A DNA stretch of 33,634 bases from Pseudomonadota bacterium (GTDB taxonomy: Bacteria > Myxococcota_A > Polyangia > Polyangiales > Polyangiaceae): the NCBI GenBank assembly GCA_023431345.1, contig JAEYWK010000088.1, forward strand, positions 1 to 33,634, read 5' to 3'. The notes under the pieces were generated by a model. The model was given only the letters and a program-made list of their open reading frames with translations, had not been told where the DNA came from and ran no database searches. Below are positions 7,901 through 15,498 of the stretch, in pieces. Positions within the stretch are counted from its first letter, which is position 1, and each line of letters begins with the position of its first letter. The position numbers were made by a program, and so were the translations under genes.

Positions 7901-8728
7901 ATGAACAACGGTAAGCTCAGGATCGTTGGTTGCTGTGCCGGTCTGGCCAGCGTGCTTTTTGCAGGTAGTGCTTTTGCTCAAGCGGTTGACGCCGCCCCCG
8001 CAGCGGCCGAGCCCGCGCCGCCGCCCGAGCCGACCCCGGCGCCGGTTGCCACGGCGGATGCTTCGGCCTCGACCAGCGGCTCCGCTCAGGCCGGAATGGC
8101 TCTCCCCGGCGCAGCGCCCCAAGCTGCTGCGGTCGCGGGCAACTCGGACCACGACGCGGTCGTCGGACGTCTGGCGGTGGGTTACCTCGGTCGCGCCGGT
8201 GTCGGCGTGGGTAACGCGGTCATCCCCGCGCCCGTGGTGGGCGTCCGCTATTGGCTCTCCGACCTGCTCGGCATCGACGCTGGTATCGGCTTCGGCTTCG
8301 GCAGCGAGTCGCAAGAGAACGCCATGGGTATGGAGGTCGATGGCCCCAGCACCCACGCTTTCATCCTTCACGGCGGCGTGCCGCTGTCGCTGGCGTCGGC
8401 CGGTCACTTCAGCTTCCAAATCGTGCCTGAGCTGAACGTGGGGTTCGGCGGCACGTCGCAGGGCGAAGGCATGAACGAAGTGAAGACGAGCGGGTTTCAC
8501 CTCGACGTGGGCGCGCGCGCCGGCGCTGAAATTCACTTCGGCTTCATGGACGTGCCTCAGCTGTCGCTGCAGGGCGGCGTCGGCGTGCGGCTGCAGATGA
8601 ACTCGACGAGCGGCGAAATGGGCGGCAACGATACGGGCAGCTCCAGCGCGACTTCGTTCAGCACCACCGTGAACGGCAACCCGTGGGACATTTTCACGGG
8701 CAACATCGCGGCTCTCTACTACTTCTGA
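7901..8728 (+). CDS. Secreted outer-membrane beta-barrel-like protein
   Basis: A 275-aa protein with a clear Sec signal peptide (basic MNNGKLR, hydrophobic core, AFA-Q cleavage near residue 27). An Ala/Pro-rich spacer follows (about 28-75), then roughly 200 residues of alternating hydrophobic/polar strands rich in Gly (VVGVRYWLSDLLGIDAGIGF, FHLDVGARAGAEIHFGF), ending in YYF. A terminal aromatic residue is the usual C-terminal signal of barrel proteins assembled by BAM. A strong GGAGG at 7889-7894 precedes the ATG. No specific family was recognised. It resembles the many small porin-like or lipid-barrel proteins of myxobacteria; its function is unknown. A hairpin lies shortly downstream. Confidence 0.8.
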   Translation: MNNGKLRIVGCCAGLASVLFAGSAFAQAVDAAPAAAEPAPPPEPTPAPVATADASASTSGSAQAGMALPGAAPQAAAVAGNSDHDAVVGRLAVGYLGRAGVGVGNAVIPAPVVGVRYWLSDLLGIDAGIGFGFGSESQENAMGMEVDGPSTHAFILHGGVPLSLASAGHFSFQIVPELNVGFGGTSQGEGMNEVKTSGFHLDVGARAGAEIHFGFMDVPQLSLQGGVGVRLQMNSTSGEMGGNDTGSSSATSFSTTVNGNPWDIFTGNIAALYYF

Positions 8729-8742
8729 GCCCACGCGAAGCC

Positions 8743-8770
8743 GGAGCGGGGCCCTGCGCGGCTCCGCTCC
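8743..8770 (+). terminator. Possible terminator hairpin after the barrel gene
   Basis: GGAGCGG (8743-8749) and CCGCTCC (8764-8770) form a 7-bp GC stem starting 15 nt after the stop. A T-rich stretch (CTTTAGTCTTTTT) comes only about 35 nt later, so this is weak as an intrinsic terminator. Confidence 0.4.
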
Positions 8771-8856
8771 GAGCGGGCGCGGCTTGCGCTGCGCCGCCAT
8801 TCCTTTAGTCTTTTTGACGGCGCCGCGCGCGGGCGTGCGCCACGAGGAGGCTCTGC

Positions 8857-9390
8857 GTGGCCTATCGAATGCTTCATGCAATGACTTGGGTTGCCGTCGG
8901 TGCTCTTGCCGTCGGCTGCGGTAGTGGATCTGGGTCGGCGGTCGGCGCTCCGGATCTCAGCGAGGCTCCGCCCGCATCGGCGGATGATGTTCCGGATCTC
9001 GACGATGGTGCGCTGCCTGCGAGCTCCGACGACGCTCCGCCGGCCAACGCGGACGCTCCGCGAGGCGCGCGCCCGCCGAGCTCCGGCCCTGACCCTGACC
9101 CCGGCCCTGGACCGGGGAATGGCGGCGGTTCGCTCGAAGACCGCTGTGAGGCCCTCTGTGACTCGCTCGCTGGTGCCCAGTGCTCCGGGCGAACGGATCC
9201 CGCGAGCCTCATAGCCGGTTTGGCCTGCGGGGCAGGCTGCGACCTCGACGACCTGGCTCCGGGGTGCGAGCCGCAAGTCGGGCGGCTGCTCGACTGCCTG
9301 TCTGACCTCTCGGGCCTCTGCACCAACGCCGCGAGCCCGACGGCGTGTGCGAGCCAGATTCAGGCCTTCACCGGCTGCCAGGACGAATAG
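8857..9390 (+). CDS. Cysteine-rich lipoprotein
   Basis: A 177-aa protein with a lipoprotein signal ending in lipobox LAVGC (lipidated Cys21). An acidic Pro/Ala/Asp/Gly linker follows (about 22-95, including PDPDPGPGPGNGGG). The C-terminal domain of about 80 residues contains ten cysteines (EDRCEALCDSLAGAQC, then GLACGAGCDLDDLAPGC and onward), an even number that suggests five disulfides in the periplasm or on the surface. The start is the GTG at 8857, well supported by GAGGAGG at 8844-8850 with 6-nt spacing. Similar Cys-patterned lipoproteins are common in Polyangia; no function is known. A 15-bp hairpin follows 51 nt after the stop. Confidence 0.85.
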   Translation: MAYRMLHAMTWVAVGALAVGCGSGSGSAVGAPDLSEAPPASADDVPDLDDGALPASSDDAPPANADAPRGARPPSSGPDPDPGPGPGNGGGSLEDRCEALCDSLAGAQCSGRTDPASLIAGLACGAGCDLDDLAPGCEPQVGRLLDCLSDLSGLCTNAASPTACASQIQAFTGCQDE

Positions 9391-9441
9391 AGCTGCGGCT
9401 CATGGCGGCCACCAGGACACCTGGCTGCCATCGGTAACTGA

Positions 9442-9479
9442 ACGAAGCCGCAAGCCTTCTCCGAGGTTTGCGGCTTCGT
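9442..9479 (+). terminator. Strong hairpin between lipoprotein gene and comEC
   Basis: Arms 9442-9456 and 9465-9479 pair over 15 bp, with one G-T wobble and an 8-nt loop TTCTCCGA. It lies downstream of the lipoprotein stop and immediately before comEC. No U-tract follows. It probably ends the upstream transcript and occupies the comEC leader. Confidence 0.65.
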
Positions 9480-9512
9480 CGTCTGCGGCGCGACCCCTGC
9501 AGATGGTCGCGC

Positions 9513-11870
9513 GTGATCGATGTGCTGCTCGCGCTGTCGCTCTCGCTCGTCGCGGGCGGGGCCGCGGCGGTGTCTCCGCTGGCGGCTAGCGCGGGGTTCG
9601 TGGTCTGTCTGCTCCTGGCCGTCCGCGGTCTGGGTCCGCGGCGCGCCGCACTGTGCCTGCTGCTCTTCGGCTTGGGTGCGGCGCGCGGCGTCTGGGCGCT
9701 CGAGCGCTTCGATACCGAACGCTTCACGTGGCGTGACGCCATCGGCCACCCGCGGCGCTGCGCGTTCGAAGCCGAGGTCGCGACGTCGCCGGTGGAGCGC
9801 CAGGGCACCGTGAGCTTCCTCGCCGACGTCGCGCGGGCCGATTGCGAGGACGTCGCGCTGCCGCCCTTTCGCGCGCGCCTGTACGGCGGTCCGAGCGATC
9901 TCGCACGCGGCGACGCGGTGACCGGCGTCGCCGATTTCGCAGCCGCGCAGCTGTTTCGGAATTTCGGAGTCGCTGACCCGCGCCCGGGGGCGGCGCGTGG
10001 CGGCGCCGTGGCCAGCGGCGGGGCGCTCACGTTGACGCGCGTCGCGCGCGCCTACGGCCCGACGAGCTTCGTCGATCGGGCCCGCGCGCACGTTCGCGGC
10101 CGAATCGTCGCGACGTTTCCCCCGCTCTCGGTGCCGCTCGCGCGCGCGCTCGTGCTCGGTGAGAGCGACCTCGACGAAGGCGACAGCGAGGCCTTTCGCG
10201 CGAGCGGCTTGTCGCACCTGTTAGCTGTGAGCGGCACGCACTTGGTTTTCGCGGTGGTAGCGCTCGTGAACGCGATGGCGTTCGTGCTGGTGCGCTTCGA
10301 GGCGTTCGCGGCGAGCGTGCGCGCGACGCGGCTGGCGGCGGCGCTCGGGGTGCTGCTGTCGCTGGCCTACGCGGACTTTGCGGGCGGCAGCGGCTCGGCA
10401 TTTCGCGCCGCTTACATGCTGTCGGTCGGCTTCGTCGTCACGGCCGCGGGGCGTCGCCCGAGCGCCGTGCGCTGTCTGGCCGCTTCGATGCTGATCGGGG
10501 CGGCGCTGGATCCGTTCGTCGCTTTCGACGTCTCGTTCTTGCTGTCCGTCGCCGCGACGGCGGGGTTGATCGGCATCGGTCCGCGGCTGTCGTGGCTGTC
10601 CGAGCGCGTGCCGCTGCGCCCCCTGCGCTGGCTGGTCGCGAGCCTGCTGACGACCGTTTCGGCCATGCTGCCTTGCTTGCCGCTGCTCGCCTTGCTGGGC
10701 TCGGAGGTGGGGCTAGCGGGCGTCTTGGCCAACGTGGTGGCGGGGCCCGTGGGTGAGGTGTGCGCCTTGCCGCTGTGCCTGGGGCACGCGCTGCTCAGCT
10801 TCTTTCCGTGGCTGGAGCGCGGCGCCGCGATGGCCGGGGGCGGGGCGCTGCTGGTGGTGCGCGCGCTCGCGCGGCTCAGCGCAGACCAGTCCGCGTGGCG
10901 CGTCCAGTTGCCAGTACCGGGGGCGTTTCAGCTCGCGCTCGTGGCGAGCTTTGCCCTGTCGCTGTTCGGGGCGACGCGGCGACGTACGGCGCTGGCGCTG
11001 GCGCTGGCGCTGGGCGTCGGGCTCGTCGTCGTGGAGCGAGGCCAGCGGGCGGCAGGCGCGCCATCCGGCACCCTCGTCGCCACCGTGCTCGACGTCGGAC
11101 AAGGCGACTCGGCGCTCGTGGATTTTCCCGACGGCTCGCTGTGGCTGATCGACGGCGGCGGCTTCGTGGGCAGCCCCGTCGATCCGGGGCGGGCCGTCAT
11201 CTTGCCCGAGCTGGCTTCGCGGCGGCGCTCGCGCATCGACGTGATGGTGCTGAGCCACCCCCACCCCGACCATTTCTTGGGGCTGGAGAGCGTGATTCGC
11301 GTCGTCGAGGTCGGCGAATTTTGGGACACGGGGCAGGGGCAAGCGCACGGCGCGGGCCCGGCCTACGCCCGCATTTTACGGCTGCTCCGGGAGCGCCGCG
11401 TGCCCGTGAAGACGCCGCTCGAGCTGTGCGGCGAGCAGCGGCGTGGCGGCGCGCGCGTGCAGGTGCTCGCGCCCTGCCCGGGCTTCCGTGACGGCTGGGG
11501 CGCCAATGACAACTCGTTCGTGATTCGGATGGCGCTCGGCGAGCGCGCGTTCCTGTTCACCGGCGACGCTGAGCACGAGGCGGAGACCCTGCTGCTCGAG
11601 CGCGGGGCCCCCCTTCGCTCGGACTTCTTGAAGGTCGGCCACCACGGCTCGCGCACGTCTTCTTCACCCGCCTTCCTCGGCGCGGTGCGCCCGAGCGTGG
11701 CCACGATGTCGACGGGGGTTCGCAATCGTTTCGGCCACCCGCACGCGCCCACGCTCCGCTCGCTCGGCGATCGCGGCATCATCGCGCTGCGCACCGATCG
11801 CTTCGGAGCCGCGCGCATCGAGACGGATGGCAGCAGCCTTGCGCTGCGCACGGCGGCAGATGGCCGCTGA
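9513..11870 (+). CDS. comEC: ComEC/Rec2-family DNA uptake channel protein
   Basis: About 785 aa with the full ComEC layout. N-terminal membrane helices lead to an OB-like soluble region (about 80-190). The competence domain has SGLSHLLAVSGTHL and FLLSVAATAGLIGIG with many transmembrane segments (about 220-500). The C-terminal metallo-beta-lactamase-like domain has DVGQGDSALV, LSHPHPDHFLGL (about 580), NDNSFVIRM, FLFTGDAEHEAE and GHHGSRTSSS. In competent bacteria ComEC moves single-stranded DNA across the inner membrane, and the C-terminal domain may degrade the non-transported strand. The start is unsure: a TTG at 9468 lies inside the preceding hairpin, so the in-frame GTG at 9513 (VIDVLLALSLSL) is preferred. 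No other com genes are nearby. Confidence 0.93.
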   Translation: MIDVLLALSLSLVAGGAAAVSPLAASAGFVVCLLLAVRGLGPRRAALCLLLFGLGAARGVWALERFDTERFTWRDAIGHPRRCAFEAEVATSPVERQGTVSFLADVARADCEDVALPPFRARLYGGPSDLARGDAVTGVADFAAAQLFRNFGVADPRPGAARGGAVASGGALTLTRVARAYGPTSFVDRARAHVRGRIVATFPPLSVPLARALVLGESDLDEGDSEAFRASGLSHLLAVSGTHLVFAVVALVNAMAFVLVRFEAFAASVRATRLAAALGVLLSLAYADFAGGSGSAFRAAYMLSVGFVVTAAGRRPSAVRCLAASMLIGAALDPFVAFDVSFLLSVAATAGLIGIGPRLSWLSERVPLRPLRWLVASLLTTVSAMLPCLPLLALLGSEVGLAGVLANVVAGPVGEVCALPLCLGHALLSFFPWLERGAAMAGGGALLVVRALARLSADQSAWRVQLPVPGAFQLALVASFALSLFGATRRRTALALALALGVGLVVVERGQRAAGAPSGTLVATVLDVGQGDSALVDFPDGSLWLIDGGGFVGSPVDPGRAVILPELASRRRSRIDVMVLSHPHPDHFLGLESVIRVVEVGEFWDTGQGQAHGAGPAYARILRLLRERRVPVKTPLELCGEQRRGGARVQVLAPCPGFRDGWGANDNSFVIRMALGERAFLFTGDAEHEAETLLLERGAPLRSDFLKVGHHGSRTSSSPAFLGAVRPSVATMSTGVRNRFGHPHAPTLRSLGDRGIIALRTDRFGAARIETDGSSLALRTAADGR
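10988..11011 (+). repeat. Hexanucleotide tandem repeat (GGCGCT x4) inside comEC
   Basis: Four perfect copies of GGCGCT encode an alternating Ala/Leu run in a transmembrane segment. Gain or loss of units keeps the frame and changes helix length by two residues per unit, so it is a possible slippage site. Confidence 0.7.
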
Positions 11871-11924
11871 ATTCAGCCTCGACGCCTTGCGCGCTCGGGC
11901 CCGCGCGGCGAACATGCGTGCCCC

Positions 11925-12452
11925 ATGGATGCCCCTCCGAAAGAGCTGCTCGGGTGCGCGACGCTCGACGCTCGCGTGGCCGAGCTCGGCGCGCAGATCG
12001 CCGCGGACTACGCTGGCAAATCGCTCGTCTTGCTTTGTGTGCTCAAAGGTAGCTTCGTGTTCGCGGCGGACTTGGCGCGGGCGATCGACCTACCGCTACG
12101 CGTGGAATTTCTGGGAGTGCGCAGCTACGGCGACGACACGCGTTCGAGCGGAGTGGTGCAAATCACGCTCGATCTCACGCGACCCATCGCCGGTGAAGAG
12201 GTGTTGATCGTCGAAGACATCGTCGACACCGGGCTCACGCTCACCTACTTGAAGGAGCAGCTACTGGCGCGAAGCCCCGCCAGCGTGCGGGTGTGCGCGC
12301 TCTTGCACAAGCCGTCGCGCTCGGTGCGACCCGTGGCGATCGACTATTTGGGCTTCACGGTCGAGGACGTGTTCGTCGTCGGCTATGGCCTCGATCACGC
12401 CGAAAAGTACCGCAATCTGCCGTACGTGGGCGTGCTCGAGGGCCCTGCGTAG
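11925..12452 (+). CDS. hpt: Hypoxanthine phosphoribosyltransferase
   Basis: The 175-aa length is typical of bacterial HPRT. The type I PRTase signature is VLIVEDIVDTGLTL (about 93-106) with the paired acidic residues that contact PRPP ribose. Further motifs are VLKGSFVFAADL (about 39-50), RSYGDDTRSSG (flexible loop, about 66-76) and DYLGFTVEDVFVVGYGLD near the C-terminus. It converts hypoxanthine (and usually guanine) plus PRPP to IMP/GMP in purine salvage, in the cytosol. It lies 54 nt downstream of comEC on the same strand and may be co-transcribed. The initiator ATG at 11925 matches the family N-terminus. Confidence 0.95.
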   Translation: MDAPPKELLGCATLDARVAELGAQIAADYAGKSLVLLCVLKGSFVFAADLARAIDLPLRVEFLGVRSYGDDTRSSGVVQITLDLTRPIAGEEVLIVEDIVDTGLTLTYLKEQLLARSPASVRVCALLHKPSRSVRPVAIDYLGFTVEDVFVVGYGLDHAEKYRNLPYVGVLEGPA

Positions 12453-12566
12453 CCTGCCGCGTCGTCAGCAGCCGCCCCGCGGTCAACCGGGTTGGCAGCG
12501 CCCTGCGCTCGCGGCGCCGTTCTGGCGCGGGGGCGGCGCGGCACACGGCTTGCTATGATTTCGAAC

Positions 12567-12902
12567 ATGTCGAGCGCGCGTAGTGTGCTGTGGCTCCTGC
12601 TGGTGGTGGCCTGCGGCGGCAGCGTCGAGGGCGGCTCGAGCTCCGAAGGAGAGCCGGCGAAGGGCGCGACGCCGCCGGCCGAAGCGGGCGAAGGCGACGC
12701 CAGCGCAGACACCGAGCTGGGCCGCTGCGCGCTCGGTCGCAAAGAAGACTACCGCGAGCCGTGCTCGTGGGTCGCGGACGGCCGCTGTTACCAAGACCGC
12801 GCGATGGCCTGCAACTGTGCTTGTCCGCGATCGGGCAACAGCCAATGCACGAGCGGCTTCGACAACGGTCCCGACGGACACGTGTGGGTGACCTGCAACT
12901 GA
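12567..12902 (+). CDS. Small cysteine-rich lipoprotein
   Basis: A 111-aa protein with a short lipoprotein signal and lipobox LVVAC (Cys16). An acidic Gly/Ser/Ala/Glu-rich linker follows (about 17-50), then a compact C-terminal domain with eight cysteines (LGRCALGRKEDYREPC, MACNCACPRSGNSQC, final VTCN). The even cysteine number suggests disulfides in the periplasm or on the cell surface. The ATG at 12567 is used; an ATG at 12555 would add four residues. It lies 114 nt after hpt and 20 nt from the convergent rarA stop. I do not recognise the domain. Confidence 0.75.
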   Translation: MSSARSVLWLLLVVACGGSVEGGSSSEGEPAKGATPPAEAGEGDASADTELGRCALGRKEDYREPCSWVADGRCYQDRAMACNCACPRSGNSQCTSGFDNGPDGHVWVTCN

Positions 12903-12922
12903 GGCGGCGAGCGCGTCAGCGC

Positions 12923-14272
12923 TCATTTCGCGCGGAGCCGCGCCAGTCGCTCCGCGATCGCCTGCTCGAGCCCTTGCTGCGTCGGCTGGTAGAAGCGCTG
13001 CCCCACGAGCGCGTCGGGCAGGTACGTCTCGCCCGTCACCACGCTGCCCTCGAAATCCGGCGGGTATCGATAGCCCTGCCCGTAGCCTTCGCTCTTCATC
13101 AGCTGCGTAACGGCGTTGCGCAGCTTCATCGGCACCGGTAGGGCGCCGTGCTCGGCGATGGCGGCGCGCGCCGCGCCGATGGCGGCCTTCACGGCCGCCG
13201 ACTTGGGGCAGCTAGCCAAGTAGAGACAGGCGTGCGCCAGCGGGTACAGACCCTCCGGCATGCCCATGCGACGAAACGCCGCGTCCGCGCTCACCGCGAC
13301 TTGCAGCGCGCGCGGATCGGCGTTGCCCACGTCTTCGCTCGCGAAGATCATCAGTCGGCGCAGCAAGAACAGCGGATCTTCGCCGGCGTCGAGCATGCGC
13401 AGCAGCCAGTACAGCGCCGCGTCCGGGTCGCTGCCGCGCAGCGACTTGATCAGGGCGCTGGCGATGTTGTAGTGCTCTTCGCCCGACTTGTCGTAGAGCA
13501 GCGTGCGGCTCTCGGCCGCAGCCGTGACGACCTCGAGCGTGACGCGCCCGCCCGCGTCGAGCAGGCTCGCGGCCGTTTCGAGCAGGCCCAGCGCGCGGCG
13601 AGCGTCGCCGCCGGCGGCCTTCGCGATCGCCGAGAGCGCGTCGTCGTCGGCGCTGAGCTCGGAGCCGCCGAGGCCACGCTCCCGGTCGCTCAGGGCTCGC
13701 CGGAGCAGGCGCTCGAGGTCGGCGGGCTCGAGCGCCTCCAAGCGAAAGACGCGACAGCGCGAGAGCACGGCGGCGTTCACGGAGAACGACGGGTTCTCCG
13801 TCGTGGCGCCGATGAGCGTGATCGTGCCGTCTTCGACGTGCGGCAAGAACGCATCTTGCTGGCCCTTGTTGAAGCGGTGGATCTCGTCGACGAACAGCAA
13901 CGTCGGCTTGCCTTGATATGCGCGGCGCTCGCGGGCGGCCGAAAGCAGCTCGCGCAGCTCCGGCAAGCCGCCCAGCACGGCGCTGAAGCGCACGAACTCC
14001 GCGCGCGTCAGCTGCGAAATCACGTTCGCCAGCGTCGTTTTCCCGGAGCCGGGCGGCCCCCACAAGATCAGCGACGGTACGCGATCTTTCTGGATCACCT
14101 CGCGCAGCAGCTTGCCCTCGCGCAGCAGCTGCTGCTGGCCCACGACCTCTTCGAGCGACTGCGGCCGCATGCGATCCGCCAGCGGGGGCACGGCCTGGCT
14201 GCCGAGCTGAGTACGGCGCGCCGCGGCCTCCAGCAGCGTGGGCGAGCTCTGCGGCGCCGGCTTCTTCGCCAT
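12923..14272 (-). CDS. rarA: Replication-associated recombination protein A (RarA/MgsA AAA+ ATPase)
   Basis: A 449-aa AAA+ protein. Walker A is WGPPGSGKTT (about 71-80), Walker B is LLFVDEIHRF (about 125-134), and sensor 1 is GATTENPSF (about 155-163). The RarA/WRNIP1 C-terminal oligomerisation domain is recognisable from YDKSGEEHYNIASALIKSLR and DALVGQRFYQPTQQGLE. It acts at stalled replication forks and single-strand/double-strand junctions. It is the last gene of the minus-strand cluster that begins with the SpoA-domain gene, starting 42 nt after the yggS stop. The N-terminal 30 residues are a variable Ala/Gln/Pro-rich extension. It converges on the small lipoprotein gene. Confidence 0.95.
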   Translation of the reverse strand: MAKKPAPQSSPTLLEAAARRTQLGSQAVPPLADRMRPQSLEEVVGQQQLLREGKLLREVIQKDRVPSLILWGPPGSGKTTLANVISQLTRAEFVRFSAVLGGLPELRELLSAARERRAYQGKPTLLFVDEIHRFNKGQQDAFLPHVEDGTITLIGATTENPSFSVNAAVLSRCRVFRLEALEPADLERLLRRALSDRERGLGGSELSADDDALSAIAKAAGGDARRALGLLETAASLLDAGGRVTLEVVTAAAESRTLLYDKSGEEHYNIASALIKSLRGSDPDAALYWLLRMLDAGEDPLFLLRRLMIFASEDVGNADPRALQVAVSADAAFRRMGMPEGLYPLAHACLYLASCPKSAAVKAAIGAARAAIAEHGALPVPMKLRNAVTQLMKSEGYGQGYRYPPDFEGSVVTGETYLPDALVGQRFYQPTQQGLEQAIAERLARLRAK

Positions 14273-14314
14273 CGCGGCTTGGTCTAGCGCAACCGCGGCG
14301 CGCGGTCTTGCCGC

Positions 14315-15010
14315 TCAGGCGTTAGCGGCGCGCGCGCCGAAGATGGCGGTGCCCACCCGCACCCAGGTCGCGCCGGCGAGGATGGCGTGCTCGAGGTCGT
14401 GCGTCATGCCCATGCTGAGCTCCGGCAGGCGCGCGGGGCCGCCGTGCGCGCGGGCAAGCTCGGCCAAACGCTCGAAGAACGGCCGCGAGTCGGCCGCGTT
14501 TTCCGTGAGCGGGGGCACGCACATCAGCCCGCGCAGCCGTAAGGGCGGCAGCGCGTCGATCGCGTCGAGCAGGGCCCCGAGCTCACTCGCCGCGACGCCG
14601 TGCTTTTGTGCTTCACCCGCGATGCTGACCTCGACCAGCACCTCGAGGGGCCCGGGGCGAGCGGAGGCCTCGCGTCGCTTGGCGAGCTCGCGCGCCAGCT
14701 CCACGCTGTCGACGGTGTGCAGCAGCTGAACGAGCGGCGCGACGAAGCGGGCTTTGTTGCGCTGCAGGTGACCAATCAAGTGCCAGTTCAGGTCCGGCAG
14801 GTCGCGCAGCTCCGCCGCCTTCTGCTCCAGCTCCTGCACGTAGTTTTCCCCGAAATCACGCTGACCGGCCGCGTAGGCCTCGCGCACCGCGGCGGCTGGC
14901 TGAGTCTTCGACACCGCGAGCAGCTTCACGTCCGTGACGGCGCGCCCGCTCGCGGCGGCCGCGGCCTCGATGCGGGCTCGCACCTGCGCGAGCGCTTCGG
15001 CGATGCTCAC
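14315..15010 (-). CDS. YggS/PLPBP-family pyridoxal-phosphate homeostasis protein
   Basis: A 231-aa single-domain alanine-racemase-like barrel. LLAVSKTQP carries the PLP-binding lysine (about residue 32), followed by DFGENYVQELEQKA, WHLIGHLQRNKA, LRGLMCVPP and LSMGMTHDLEHAILAGATWVRVG near the phosphate-binding end. The family buffers PLP and affects amino- and keto-acid pools. The GTG at 15010 overlaps the preceding TGA (GTGA, 15007-15010), indicating translational coupling with the upstream lipoprotein gene. The long N-terminal extension of the open frame beyond this point is the out-of-frame shadow of the lipoprotein gene. Confidence 0.94.
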   Translation of the reverse strand: MSIAEALAQVRARIEAAAAASGRAVTDVKLLAVSKTQPAAAVREAYAAGQRDFGENYVQELEQKAAELRDLPDLNWHLIGHLQRNKARFVAPLVQLLHTVDSVELARELAKRREASARPGPLEVLVEVSIAGEAQKHGVAASELGALLDAIDALPPLRLRGLMCVPPLTENAADSRPFFERLAELARAHGGPARLPELSMGMTHDLEHAILAGATWVRVGTAIFGARAANA

Positions 15011-15498
15011 GGCGCGGCCTTGCTGAGCGTGACGCTGGCCTTCCGCACCGTGAGGCTGTCGCCGCTCGAAGCCTGCAAGGTGCCCTTGATGCCCTCCGGC
15101 GCCTTCGCCGCCAAAATCGTGCCGCGAAAGCCGTCGTCCGCGCTGGGGATCAGCGACAGCGCGAGCGTGTCGCCTTCCACGCGCCCGCTGACTCGTTGCT
15201 CGCCCAGCGGTCCCTTCGCGCTGCCGGTGACGTCGCCGTCGGCCGTCGCGCTCAGCGATAGCGTCCCGGCGCCGCTCGCCGCGCTGCCGTCGTCCTTCTT
15301 CCACTCTTTCACGCCACCCACCGGCAGCTCGATGCGGTGGAGCTCGGCTTGGTAAGCGCCCTGCCAAGAGCCCTCGAACCAAGCCTTCGGCGCGGGGGGC
15401 GGAGCGGGTGCCGCCGAGGCGCTGGGCGCTGCCTGCTGCTCTTGACGAGCCGCGTTTTGGCAGCCGAGCGAGAGCACGAGCACGGGCCAGAGCTTCAC
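15007..15498 (-). CDS. Small lipoprotein of unknown function
   Basis: A 163-aa product. The signal peptide KLWPVLVLSLGC has a lipobox LSLGC (Cys13). A Gln/Ala/Pro-rich linker runs to about residue 38. The rest is a likely beta-sandwich of short strands beginning WFEGSWQGAYQAELHRIELP and ending KASVTLSKAAP. The GTG start at 15498 overlaps the TGA of the SpoA-domain gene (GTGA, 15495-15498), and its own stop overlaps the yggS start in the same way. It therefore sits in a translationally coupled trio. The family is not recognised; by topology it should be in the periplasm, anchored to a membrane. Confidence 0.8.
   Translation of the reverse strand: MKLWPVLVLSLGCQNAARQEQQAAPSASAAPAPPPAPKAWFEGSWQGAYQAELHRIELPVGGVKEWKKDDGSAASGAGTLSLSATADGDVTGSAKGPLGEQRVSGRVEGDTLALSLIPSADDGFRGTILAAKAPEGIKGTLQASSGDSLTVRKASVTLSKAAP

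Noticed and set aside
13148..14287. 379-codon plus-strand frame opposite rarA
   Set aside because: It is antisense to conserved AAA+ motifs and has shadow-frame composition.
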